Assembly (NCBI GenBank): GCA_030840885.1 | Contig: JAVEDQ010000524.1 | Location: 1-13,632 of the forward strand | Length of the DNA: 13,632 nucleotides | DNA from: Frankiaceae bacterium | GTDB taxonomy: Bacteria > Actinomycetota > Actinomycetes > Frankiales > Frankiaceae | Direction of reading: 5' to 3' | Shown here: positions 1-7,298 of the stretch, piece after piece | How the letters are laid out: each line of letters opens with the position of its first letter | Position numbering within the stretch: position 1 is the stretch's first letter | The notes under the pieces: model-generated | What the model saw: the letters and a program-made list of their open reading frames with translations, nothing else | What the model was told of the DNA's origin: nothing | Database searches by the model: none | Made by a program: the position numbers and the translations under genes

Positions 1-77
1 ATGTGCAGGCGACGCCGTGCTGAGAACACCGGGCGACGTAGTGCCACTCACCGGCTGCTAGCTAACATACCCAATGT

Positions 78-93
78 GCTTGCTACAGCAAGC
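78..93. other. Small inverted repeat in the leader of the lipid-type operon
   Basis: The arms GCTTGC and GCAAGC enclose the loop TACA; one wobble and one G-C pair can extend the stem outward. It lies about 140 bases before the first plausible start codon of the operon, in DNA of clearly lower GC than the genes. It could be an operator half-site pair, part of a 5' leader, or the terminator of a gene to the left of the window. No T-run follows it, so I do not call it a terminator. Confidence 0.35.
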
Positions 94-103
94 GCAGGGG
101 TCT

Positions 104-117
104 GTGGCTTCGGCCAC
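104..117 (+). other. UUCG-tetraloop hairpin
   Basis: GTGGC and GCCAC form a perfect 5-bp stem closed by TTCG, a highly stable RNA tetraloop. It sits 10 bases after the previous inverted repeat, so the pair would form tandem hairpins if transcribed on the plus strand. An ACGTACGT palindrome overlaps its right arm. The role is unknown: either the end of an upstream transcript or a leader structure. Confidence 0.4.
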
Positions 118-165
118 GTACGTTCCGCGCTGCGAGCTCTAGGCTGCGAAGAGTTCCGGTCTGCA

Positions 166-171
166 TAGGGT
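166..171 (+). promoter_or_regulatory. Candidate -10 element for the four-gene operon
   Basis: TAGGGT fits the TANNNT form of actinobacterial housekeeping -10 elements and lies 67 bases before the GTG at 233. No convincing TTGAC-like -35 was found at the proper spacing, so this is only a weak call. Confidence 0.2.
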
Positions 172-232
172 CACGGGACAGGTAGAGGCGGTCGCGTGCA
201 GGACGCGGCGTCGAGAAGGGCTGAGTGCGCTG

Positions 233-2632
233 GTGGATGCGGGGCTGGTGCGGTCCGACGCCGCGGGCGACGGGGCTGTCGGCCCCGGGCAGGCGCAGGT
301 GAGCGAGACCGGGGGCCGGCCCACTCTTCGTGAGCAGCTCGCCGGCAAGCGGATGTTCCTGACCGGGGCCACCGGCTTCGTCGGCGAGGCGCTGTTGGAG
401 CGGTTGCTCACCGACTTCGCCGATCTGCGCCTCTCGGTGCTCGTCCGCGCCCGCGGCGGGCAGAGCGCCACTGATCGCTTCGCCGCATTGCTCGAGAAGC
501 CCGCCTTCGGGCGCCTGCGGGAGACCCGGCCGGTCGAGGAACTGCTCGCGGCCGTCCAGGTCGTGGACGGCGACCTCTCGTCGGTGCCGCCGCTCCCCGA
601 TGACGTCGACATCGTCATCCACTGCGCCGGCGAGGTCTCGTTCGACCCGGAGATCGCCGAAGGCTTCGCGGCCAACCTCGGCGGTCTCCGCGAGGTCCTA
701 CGCGTCACCAAGGAGGCCGCCCAGCGCGGCGGGCGTCGGCCGCACTTCCTGCATGTGTCCACCGCGTACGTGGCGGGGCTACGGGCCGGCCTGATCCCCG
801 AAGGCCCGCTGCACCACGCCGTCGACTGGCAGGTCGAGGAAGCCGCCGCTCAGCGCGCCCAGACCGCCTGCGAGGAAGCGACGCGCACGCCGGAGGCGTT
901 GGCCGGCTACAACAACGAGGCGGCCGAGGCGGTAGGCCGAGCCGGGTTGCCGGCCGTCGCCGCCGAAGCCGAGCGGCTCCGGGTCCGCGACGTCCACAAG
1001 CGTCGCGTCGACGCCGGTCGCGAGCGGGCCCGCAGCCTCGGCTGGACCGACTGCTACACCTTCACCAAGGCGCTGACCGAGCGCTACCTGGAGCAGAACG
1101 CCGGCGACCTGCCGTTCACCGTCGTCCGCCCGTCGATCATCGAGAGCGCCCTGGCCCGGCCCTACGCCGGCTGGATCGAGGGCTTCAAGATGGCCGAGCC
1201 GCTGATCCTCGCCTACGGCCGCGGCGAGCTCCCCGACTTCCCGAGCGCGCCCGACGGCGTCATCGACATCATCCCGGTCGACCTCGTGGTCAACGCGATC
1301 GTGGCCGCGGCGGCGAATCCACCTGCCGACGGCGAGCCCGCGCACTACTACCAGGTGTGCTCTGGACGCCAGAACCCACTGCTGTTCCAGGACCTCTACG
1401 ACATCGTCCACGACTACTTCGGCCGCAAGCCGTTGATCAAGCGGGGCCGCGGCGAGATCGCCGCCCACACCTGGGCCTTCGCCGGCGCCTCCCGGATCGA
1501 GGCCCGGTTGGAGCGCGGCGAGAAGGTCGTCAAGTTCGCCGAGCGGGCACTCGGGATGCTCCCCCGCTCCTCCCGATTGCGGGAGACGGCCAAGGAGCTG
1601 GACCGCACCTCAGCGCGACTGCGCTTCCTGCGGCGCTACCAGGACCTCTACAAGTCCTACACACAGGCCGAGCTCATCTACGACGACACCAACACCGCGG
1701 CGCTGCATGCGGCGCTGAGCGCGGACGACCAGGCCGAGTTCGGCTTCGACCCCACCGGATACGACTGGCGCGGCTACCTCGAGCGGCACTGCGACAGCGT
1801 CACCGCGGGCCTTCGGTACCTCCAGACCACGCCCGGCAAGCCACCGGTCAGCCTCGCCCGCGACCTACCGGCGGGCGACGGGCGTCAGCTGGCCGTGTTC
1901 GACCTCGACGGCACGCTGGTCTCCAGCACCGTCGTGGAGTCCTACCTCTGGCTGAGGCTGGCCGCCGCTCCGCGCGGCCGGGTGCCGCGGGAACTCGCCG
2001 AGCTGGCCCGTCACGCGCCCGGCTGGATCCGCGCCGAGCGGGCCGACCGCGGCCGGCTCATCCGTGAGGTCTACCGCCGCTACGCCGGTGCCGACCTCGA
2101 GGCGCTGGCCCATCTCGTCGACGAGGAGGTCGGCGACCACCTGCTCTCCCGCGTCTCCGCCGAGGCCCTGCGGCGCGTGCGCGCGCACCGCGCTGCCGGA
2201 CACCGCACGGTTCTGCTGACCGGCTCGCTCGGTCTGCTGATCCGGCCGCTCGCGCCCCTGTTCGACGAGGTCGTCGCGGCCGAGCTCGCCGTCGACGGCA
2301 ACGGCCGGGCCACCGGCCGGCTCGCCACCGCCCCTGTCGTCGGGGAGGCCCGGGCGGCCTGGCTCCGATTCTCGGCCCCGAGGTTGGGCGCCGAGCTGGC
2401 CGATTCCTGGGCCTACGCCGACAGCACGTCGGACCTCCCGATGCTGCGGGCGGTCGGCCACCCTGTCGTGGTCAACCCGGATCTGCAGCTGGCCCGCATC
2501 GCCCGGCGGGAGAAGTGGCCGACCGTGGGCTGGCCACTGACCCCCGGTGTCGAGCGGGTCGCCCTGGCCGGCACCGGAGCCGCCTCGGCGCTGGCCCACG
2601 CGACCGACCGCTCGCTCGAGGGTGCGTCATGA
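233..2632 (+). CDS. Fatty acyl-CoA reductase-like SDR fused to a HAD-IB phosphatase-like domain
   Basis: A two-domain protein of 799 residues. The N-terminal part is an extended SDR of the fatty acyl-CoA reductase (male-sterility) type. It has the NAD(P)-binding motif TGATGFVG at 44-51, HVSTAYVAG at about 174-182 and the catalytic YTFTK (Tyr275, Lys279). A helical Ala/Glu-rich segment separates the last two motifs. Such enzymes reduce acyl thioesters to aldehydes or alcohols. Residues about 552-765 form a HAD-IB domain with DLDGTL (557-562), LLTGS (661-665) and ADSTSD (730-735). At motif III the usual Lys appears to be Arg (GEAR, 704-707). The GTG at 233 is preceded by GAGAAGGG, 12 bases away. 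Homologous sequence begins only near residue 31, so the in-frame GTG at 299 (777 residues) is a real alternative. The stop overlaps the next start (ATGA). Family assignment is firm; substrate and the HAD's activity are unknown. Confidence 0.85.
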   Translation: MDAGLVRSDAAGDGAVGPGQAQVSETGGRPTLREQLAGKRMFLTGATGFVGEALLERLLTDFADLRLSVLVRARGGQSATDRFAALLEKPAFGRLRETRPVEELLAAVQVVDGDLSSVPPLPDDVDIVIHCAGEVSFDPEIAEGFAANLGGLREVLRVTKEAAQRGGRRPHFLHVSTAYVAGLRAGLIPEGPLHHAVDWQVEEAAAQRAQTACEEATRTPEALAGYNNEAAEAVGRAGLPAVAAEAERLRVRDVHKRRVDAGRERARSLGWTDCYTFTKALTERYLEQNAGDLPFTVVRPSIIESALARPYAGWIEGFKMAEPLILAYGRGELPDFPSAPDGVIDIIPVDLVVNAIVAAAANPPADGEPAHYYQVCSGRQNPLLFQDLYDIVHDYFGRKPLIKRGRGEIAAHTWAFAGASRIEARLERGEKVVKFAERALGMLPRSSRLRETAKELDRTSARLRFLRRYQDLYKSYTQAELIYDDTNTAALHAALSADDQAEFGFDPTGYDWRGYLERHCDSVTAGLRYLQTTPGKPPVSLARDLPAGDGRQLAVFDLDGTLVSSTVVESYLWLRLAAAPRGRVPRELAELARHAPGWIRAERADRGRLIREVYRRYAGADLEALAHLVDEEVGDHLLSRVSAEALRRVRAHRAAGHRTVLLTGSLGLLIRPLAPLFDEVVAAELAVDGNGRATGRLATAPVVGEARAAWLRFSAPRLGAELADSWAYADSTSDLPMLRAVGHPVVVNPDLQLARIARREKWPTVGWPLTPGVERVALAGTGAASALAHATDRSLEGAS

Positions 2633-3951
2633 CCGAGCGTCCATCAGATCCCCCTTCTTCCCGTGTCGGTTCTCGCGGGCCCGCGGTACCGCGGCCCTCC
2701 CGGGCCGACCGCGTCCCCGCGGTCGAGCTCTACCGCTCGGTCCCCCGCTACCTGGCGGCCCGGACGCTGTCCGGCCGGTTGCCGTCGGTGGCGGCGGCCA
2801 GTGCCGCGCCGCTGCGGCTCGTCGCCCGCCGCCCCAGCGAGACGCTGCCCGGCTGGGCGCGGGTGCGCCCGCGCCTGTCCGGCATCTGCGGCTCGGACCT
2901 CGCCACGGTCACCGGACGCTCCTCGTTCTACTTCTCCTCGTTGGTCTCGATGCCGTTCGTTCCGGGCCACGAGGTCGTGGGCGACCTGCTCGACGACGTG
3001 GACACCCCACGGGGGCGGCTGACGGCCGGTACGCGCGTCGTGCTCGCGCCGGTGCTGACCTGCGCCGCCCGAGGCGTCCCGCCGTGCGCCGGCTGCTCCT
3101 CCGACCGGCCGACGCGCTGCGACAGCGTGACCTCCGGCCACCTCGCGCCGGGTCTGCAGACCGGCTACTGCGCCGACACCGGCGGTGGCTGGAGCGGTGA
3201 GCTCCGCGCCCACGGCAGCCAGCTGTTCGCCGTCCCTGAGTCGATGCCCGACGAGGTCGCGGTCCTGCTCGAACCGCTGGCGTGCGCGGTGCACGCAGCC
3301 CGCCGCGCCGAGGTGCTCCCCGGCGAGCGCGTGCTGGTCATCGGCGCGGGCGCCATCGGGCTGCTCACCCTGCTCGCACTGCGGGCCCTCACCCCCGCCG
3401 CGGAGATCCTCGTCGCGGCCAAGCACCCGAAGCAGAAGACGATGGCCGCCCGCTTCGGCGCCGGTCAGGTCCTCGGCAGCGGCGATCTCGTCGGCGCCGT
3501 CCGGCGGACGACGCGCGCGATGCAGCTCAAGCCGGAACGCGGCCAGCCGTACCTGCTGGGCGGGGTCGACGTCACGCTGGAGTGCGCGGGAAGCGCCCTC
3601 GACACCGCCCTGCGCGTTACCCGCGCCGGTGGACGCGTCGTGCTCTCCGGCCTGCCGACCGCGAGCCCGGACCTCACGCCGCTGTGGTTCCGTGAGCTGT
3701 CGCTGGTCGGGGCCTACGCGGCCGGGCCGGACGACTTCGCCGTCGCCATCGATCTGGCGTCGGGTGCAACCGAAGGGGCTCTGCTCCGCGAAGTGCTCGG
3801 CGCGACCTATCCACTCGAGCTTTGGCGTGACGCCCTCGACCACGCGCTGTCCGCGGGCCGGCTGGGTGCCGGGCGCATCGCGTTCGCGCTGCAGTCCGAT
3901 CCCGTCGCGCCGGATTCCAGGCTCGAATCATCGAAAGGAAGCCGCCCGTGA
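2629..3951 (+). CDS. Zinc-dependent medium-chain alcohol dehydrogenase
   Basis: 440 residues, oxidising an alcohol or reducing an aldehyde/ketone with NAD(P). Visible motifs are GICGSD with Cys87 and GHE with His114/Glu115 as likely catalytic-zinc ligands. Four cysteines at 145, 153, 156 and 164 probably bind structural zinc. LLEPLACAVHA lies near 213-223, and the Rossmann motif GAGAIG is at 239-244. The N-terminal 30 residues or so are Ser/Pro/Arg-rich and look disordered; family homology begins well after them. The start is the ATG inside the ATGA overlap with the upstream reductase stop, so translation is probably coupled. Placement after an acyl-CoA reductase suggests interconversion of a fatty aldehyde/alcohol or a hydroxylated lipid intermediate, but that is inference. 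The last codons overlap the next gene. Confidence 0.88.
   Translation: MTERPSDPPSSRVGSRGPAVPRPSRADRVPAVELYRSVPRYLAARTLSGRLPSVAAASAAPLRLVARRPSETLPGWARVRPRLSGICGSDLATVTGRSSFYFSSLVSMPFVPGHEVVGDLLDDVDTPRGRLTAGTRVVLAPVLTCAARGVPPCAGCSSDRPTRCDSVTSGHLAPGLQTGYCADTGGGWSGELRAHGSQLFAVPESMPDEVAVLLEPLACAVHAARRAEVLPGERVLVIGAGAIGLLTLLALRALTPAAEILVAAKHPKQKTMAARFGAGQVLGSGDLVGAVRRTTRAMQLKPERGQPYLLGGVDVTLECAGSALDTALRVTRAGGRVVLSGLPTASPDLTPLWFRELSLVGAYAAGPDDFAVAIDLASGATEGALLREVLGATYPLELWRDALDHALSAGRLGAGRIAFALQSDPVAPDSRLESSKGSRP
3934..3939 (+). promoter_or_regulatory. Ribosome binding site for the LarA-like gene
   Basis: AAAGGA sits 8 bases before the GTG at 3948, inside the 3' end of the alcohol dehydrogenase gene. 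It fixes that GTG as the start rather than any later ATG. Confidence 0.7.
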
Positions 3952-5528
3952 CGCGCCCCGGATTCGTCCTCGACGTGGACGACCGCACTCCCCCGCTGCT
4001 CGTGCACGCGGGCGAGTCGCTGCGGCTGGAACGCTTCCCCGACGGCACCCGGGTGATCTACCCGCCGGAGTCCCTTCCGGGCGTCGACGACCTCGACGCC
4101 ACCATCGCCGACGCGCTGGAGAACCCGGTCGGCTCCGAGCCGCTGCGGGCACTGCTGTTCGCCGGGATGAAGCTGACGATCGCGTTCGACGACTTGAGCC
4201 TCCCGTTGCCGACGATGAAGCCGCCGGACATCCGCGGGAAGATCATCGAGCAGGTGCTGACCCTCGCGGCGGCAGCGGGCGTGGACGACGTCGAGCTCAT
4301 CGTCGCGACGGCCCTGCACCGCCGCATGACCGCCAACGAGATCCGGCACGTCGTCGGCGAGCGTGTCTTCCGGTCGTTCTGGCCCGAGAAGAAGCTCTAC
4401 AACTTCGACGCCGAGGACCGCGAGAACCTCAGCCACATCGGGTTGACCGACGCCGGTGAGGACGTCGAGATCAGCAAGCGGGCCGCGGAGAGCGACCTGT
4501 TGGTCTACGTGAACGTCAACATGGTGGCGATGGACGGCGGGCACAAGTCAGCGGCGATCGGGCTGGCGTCCTACAAGAGCCTCAAGCACCACCACAACAG
4601 CCACACCATGGTCCACTCCCGCTCGTTCATGGACCACAAGAACTCCGAGCTGCACAGCTCCGCCTGGCGGATGGGCCGGCTGCTCGCCGGCCACCTGAAG
4701 ATCTTCCAGATCGAGACGTCGCTGAACAACGCCACCTTCCCGGAGCAGTACGGCTTCCTCAGCAAGCGCGAGTGGGAGTGGTCGCTCCGGGACCAGGCCA
4801 TGATGTACGGCGCCAGCCGCGGGCTCGACGCGATGCCGGGCCGGCTGCGCCGCAAGACCTTCCAGTCGATGCGCTCGGAGTACGCGGTCACCGGCGTCAC
4901 CGCCGGCGAGGTCGAAGCGGTCCACGAGAAGACGCTCGCCGCCGTGCACCGCCAGCAGCTCGTCGAGGTCGACGGGCAGAGCGACGTGCTCGTCTTCGGA
5001 CTCCCGTTCCTCGGGCCGTACAACGTCAACAGCGTGATGAACCCGATCCTCGCGATGTGCCTGGGGCTCGGCTACTTCTTCAACATGTACCGCGGGAAGC
5101 CGCTGGTCCGCCCCGGCGGGACGCTGATCCTGTACCACCCGGTGCCGCACGAGTTCAGCCAGCTGCACCACCCGAGCTACGTCGACTTCTTCGAAGAGGT
5201 GCTCGCCGAGTCGACCGACCCGGCGACCATCGAGGCGAAGTTCGAGAAGGCCTACGCCACCGACCCCTGGTACACCCACCTGTACCGGACCTCGCACGCC
5301 TACCACGGCGTCCACCCGTTCTACATGTGGTACTGGGGTGCCCACGCCATGGACCACCTCGGTGACGTCATCTGGGTCGGGGCCGACCGCCGCACCACGG
5401 AGCGGATGGGCTTCCGGTCCGCCTCCACGCTCGCCGACGCCCTCGAGATGGCCAGCGGCAGCGTCGGGCGGTCGCCGTCGATCACCTATCTGCACTCCCC
5501 GCCGCATGCCATCGCGGATGTGAAGTGA
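3948..5528 (+). CDS. LarA-like (DUF2088) protein, possible nickel-pincer hydroxyacid racemase/epimerase
   Basis: 526 residues, longer than the roughly 420-residue lactate racemase LarA. Family landmarks are a DDLSLPLP segment at 81-88, where LarA enzymes have a D-x-T-R-P-type motif, and ATALHRRMT, where His124 matches the conserved His of the H-R segment. GGHK (197-200) is followed by GLASY, and its Lys200 is the expected attachment point of the pyridinium-thiocarboxylate nickel cofactor. A cluster of His follows at 214-216. Characterised family members racemise or epimerise alpha-hydroxyacids. The motif arginine is missing here and no larB, larC or larE is present in the window, so cofactor use is uncertain. 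The start overlaps the dehydrogenase stop (GTGA) and has a good ribosome binding site. It may act on a hydroxyacyl or hydroxyacid intermediate of the operon's pathway; this is inferred from context only. Confidence 0.8.
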   Translation: MTRPGFVLDVDDRTPPLLVHAGESLRLERFPDGTRVIYPPESLPGVDDLDATIADALENPVGSEPLRALLFAGMKLTIAFDDLSLPLPTMKPPDIRGKIIEQVLTLAAAAGVDDVELIVATALHRRMTANEIRHVVGERVFRSFWPEKKLYNFDAEDRENLSHIGLTDAGEDVEISKRAAESDLLVYVNVNMVAMDGGHKSAAIGLASYKSLKHHHNSHTMVHSRSFMDHKNSELHSSAWRMGRLLAGHLKIFQIETSLNNATFPEQYGFLSKREWEWSLRDQAMMYGASRGLDAMPGRLRRKTFQSMRSEYAVTGVTAGEVEAVHEKTLAAVHRQQLVEVDGQSDVLVFGLPFLGPYNVNSVMNPILAMCLGLGYFFNMYRGKPLVRPGGTLILYHPVPHEFSQLHHPSYVDFFEEVLAESTDPATIEAKFEKAYATDPWYTHLYRTSHAYHGVHPFYMWYWGAHAMDHLGDVIWVGADRRTTERMGFRSASTLADALEMASGSVGRSPSITYLHSPPHAIADVK

Positions 5529-6460
5529 GCCGGCGGGCGAGCCGGGCCGGGCTGCCCACCGTCCGCGGACTGGCGCGCGGCTGGCGCTGGGGGTCACGTC
5601 CCCTCGTGCCGGCCTCGGCCGAGCCGTACCGCCCGCTGCCCGCGCCGCCGCGCGAGTTCTCGACCGAGTGGGCCCGGACGCCGGCCGTGCGGAGCCTCCG
5701 GGCGCTCGCCCAGTCGGCCGCCCTCAAGCCGCTGATCTGGTCCGAGGTCAGCCCGACCGTCTCCGGGCTCGATCACCTGACCGGGCTCCGGGGGCCGGTC
5801 ATCTTCGCGGCCAACCACTCCTCGCACCTCGACGCCCCGCTGGTGCTCTGCTCGTTGCCGCCCGCCTGGCGCCACCAGACGCTCGTCGCCGCGGCCGCCG
5901 ACTACTTTTTCGACGACTGGTGGCGGGCCTTCGGCACCGCTCTGGTGTTCGGCACCGTGCCGCTGGACCGCACCGGCGGTGCCACCGCGGCAGCTTCGCC
6001 GGCCACCCCGCACACCCTGCTCACCGAGGGCTGGAGCCTGCTGTTCTTCCCGGAGGGCACGCGAGCCCCCGATGGCCAGATGGCCGGGTTCAAGACCGGC
6101 GCCGCACGCATGGCCCTCGCCGCCGGTGTGCCGATCGTGCCCATCGGCATCCGTGGGTCGTTCGCGGCGATGCCGCGGGGACGTTCCTGGCCGGTCAGCG
6201 GCCGGCCGCAGGTCTCGGTGCGCTACGGGGCGCCGATGCGCCCGCTCGCCAACGAGAGTGCGAAGAAGTTCACGACGCGCCTCGCGCAGGAGATCCGCCG
6301 GCTCGACTCCGAGGACCGCTCGTCCTGGTGGTCTTCGCTGCGCGAGCCTGCCACTGCAGTGCCGTCCCGTACGGACGGCGCCGCTCCGGCGCACTGGCGT
6401 CAGGTGTGGGCGTCGACCGAACCGGTGCCCGAGCCGGGTCGTTCCACGCCCTGGGACTGA
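5525..6460 (+). CDS. 1-acyl-sn-glycerol-3-phosphate acyltransferase-like (PlsC family)
   Basis: 311 residues. PlsC-family enzymes transfer an acyl chain from acyl-CoA or acyl-ACP to a hydroxyl acceptor, classically lysophosphatidic acid, at the membrane. The catalytic HX4D box is in NHSSHLD (His98, Asp103), motif III is FPEGTR (175-180), and GVPIVPIGIRGSF (201-213) matches motif IV. The first 45 residues and the last 40 or so are Pro/Arg/Ser-rich tails not typical of the core domain. There is no obvious N-terminal membrane anchor. The GTG start overlaps the LarA-like stop (GTGA), making this the last gene of the coupled operon. It probably esterifies the operon's product into a complex lipid. 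The acceptor cannot be read from the sequence. Confidence 0.87.
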   Translation: MSRRASRAGLPTVRGLARGWRWGSRPLVPASAEPYRPLPAPPREFSTEWARTPAVRSLRALAQSAALKPLIWSEVSPTVSGLDHLTGLRGPVIFAANHSSHLDAPLVLCSLPPAWRHQTLVAAAADYFFDDWWRAFGTALVFGTVPLDRTGGATAAASPATPHTLLTEGWSLLFFPEGTRAPDGQMAGFKTGAARMALAAGVPIVPIGIRGSFAAMPRGRSWPVSGRPQVSVRYGAPMRPLANESAKKFTTRLAQEIRRLDSEDRSSWWSSLREPATAVPSRTDGAAPAHWRQVWASTEPVPEPGRSTPWD

Positions 6461-6520
6461 GTTCCCGTGATCGGGCTTCCCTGGGCTCCCCGGGACTGCC
6501 CGGGCGCCGGGTCAGGGGCG

Positions 6521-6536
6521 CCGGGACAGGTCCCGG
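6521..6536 (+). terminator. GC-rich hairpin after the operon
   Basis: CCGGGA and TCCCGG form a 6-bp stem with a CAGG loop, 60 bases beyond the acyltransferase stop. A second weaker hairpin (AGTGCC/GGCACT, 6539-6558) follows directly. The stretch 6461-6600 is filled with CCGGG-type short repeats and no gene is seen in it. A T-run is lacking, as is common in actinobacteria. Confidence 0.35.
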
Positions 6537-6627
6537 ACAGTGCCGGGTCAAGGGCACTTCCTGCGGGGTCGTGCTGCAGTTGTGGGGCGACCTGCGCGCG
6601 GGGTCAAGGCGACGGCAGGTCTGCCCC

Positions 6628-6673
6628 GATCGACCGCGTCCGCTCGGGCGTCTTTCGGCGGACGCGGTCGATC
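6628..6673. terminator. Perfect 16-bp inverted repeat, likely bidirectional terminator
   Basis: The arms at 6628-6643 and 6658-6673 are perfectly complementary over 16 bases, with a 14-base loop. The element lies between the end of the plus-strand operon and the stop of the minus-strand PH-domain gene, where a terminator serving both directions is expected. No U-tract follows on either strand. Two further palindromes lie nearby: CCCCTAGGGG at 6680-6689 and GCCGCCTAGGCGGC at 6708-6721. The second contains the stop codon of the minus-strand gene. Confidence 0.65.
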
Positions 6674-6712
6674 TTCCTCCCCCTAGGGGCAGAAGGGAGG
6701 TCTGTGAGCCGC

Positions 6713-7135
6713 CTAGGCGGCCATCCCGCTGGCTGCGGGCATCGCTGCCTCGACGGCAGCGACGAAGGTGGGTCCGTAGCGACGTCCGACACCCAGGGTG
6801 AAGACGAATCGCTCGGTTGCGGTGTGCAGGGTGATCGCGCTGGGGAGCGTGAAAGCCCCACGACGTCCTTCGACGGCGCGGATGTCGTCCAACGACCACG
6901 AGGCCGATCCCGAGCGGGTGCAGCAGAAGACCAGGCGTTCGTCGGTCAGCGCCAGGACGCCTCGCCCCAGTTTCGGGCTCTGCGCGCAGGAGATCGCGCG
7001 GACCTGCTCGTCGGCTCCGAGTTCGTCGACCATCGAGTCGACGCAGGAGCGGTAGCGGGTCTGCTTCATCGCGCGACGCTCCTTCCCCGGTAATCCGTCC
7101 ACTGCCGTGCGAACGCGCTCGTCGAGATCGTTCAT
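6713..7135 (-). CDS. Small protein with a YokE-like PH (GRAM-like) domain
   Basis: 140 residues. Residues about 57-130 read as a bacterial PH-type beta-sandwich: LALTDERLVF (61-70), then SLDDIRAVE (81-89), then a strand around ITLHTATERFVFTL (101-114) and a closing helix. The first 50 residues are probably helical. Bacterial PH domains are membrane-associated or protein-binding modules; no enzymatic role is suggested. The ATG at 7135 is chosen because GGAGG stands 5 bases upstream; a longer open frame to 7408 lacks such a signal. Third positions carry more A/T than in neighbouring genes, and codon 15 is TTA (7091-7093), the only in-frame TTA I noticed in the window. In streptomycetes TTA makes translation depend on the bldA tRNA. 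The specific function is unknown. Confidence 0.75.
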   Translation of the reverse strand: MNDLDERVRTAVDGLPGKERRAMKQTRYRSCVDSMVDELGADEQVRAISCAQSPKLGRGVLALTDERLVFCCTRSGSASWSLDDIRAVEGRRGAFTLPSAITLHTATERFVFTLGVGRRYGPTFVAAVEAAMPAASGMAA

Positions 7136-7140
7136 GGAGA

Positions 7141-7145
7141 CCTCC
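7141..7145 (-). promoter_or_regulatory. Ribosome binding site of the PH-domain gene
   Basis: On the minus strand this reads GGAGG, followed by five bases and then ATG. It is the strongest Shine-Dalgarno match in this divergent interval and decides the start at 7135. Confidence 0.7.
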
Positions 7146-7285
7146 GTGCTGATCGGCCGGGCGGGCGGGTAGCCGTTCCGTTGGCCGGTCAGTACCCGGT
7201 CAACATAGCACTGAAGCCTTTTGGTGAGGAAGGTTCTTCGAGCTCCGCGGGAGGGCTTTCGACGTGGGATGGACCACAGCCGCCG

Positions 7286-7291
7286 TACGCT
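7286..7291 (+). promoter_or_regulatory. Candidate -10 element placing a leaderless start at 7299
   Basis: TACGCT matches the TANNNT -10 form and ends 7 bases before the GTG at 7299. That spacing is expected when transcription starts at the first base of the start codon, a common arrangement in actinobacteria. No good ribosome binding site precedes this GTG. Confidence 0.4.
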
Positions 7292-7298
7292 GCCAGGC

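Noticed and set aside
1..168. Open frame from the first ATG of the window
   Set aside because: Third positions are not GC-biased, there is no family resemblance, and it overlaps the two hairpins; it is most likely intergenic.
2644..3843. Long minus-strand open frame antisense to the alcohol dehydrogenase
   Set aside because: It has no recognisable domain and a biased Ala/Arg/Gly/Asp composition, and the plus frame carries clear zinc and Rossmann motifs.
4548..5597. Long minus-strand open frame antisense to the LarA-like gene
   Set aside because: It is a shadow frame rich in Val/Gly/His/Arg with no motif; the plus frame has family landmarks throughout.
6467..7093. Plus-strand open frame across the terminator region and the PH-domain gene
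   Set aside because: It spans the 16-bp inverted repeat, shows no domain, and lies opposite a gene with a good ribosome binding site and recognisable fold.
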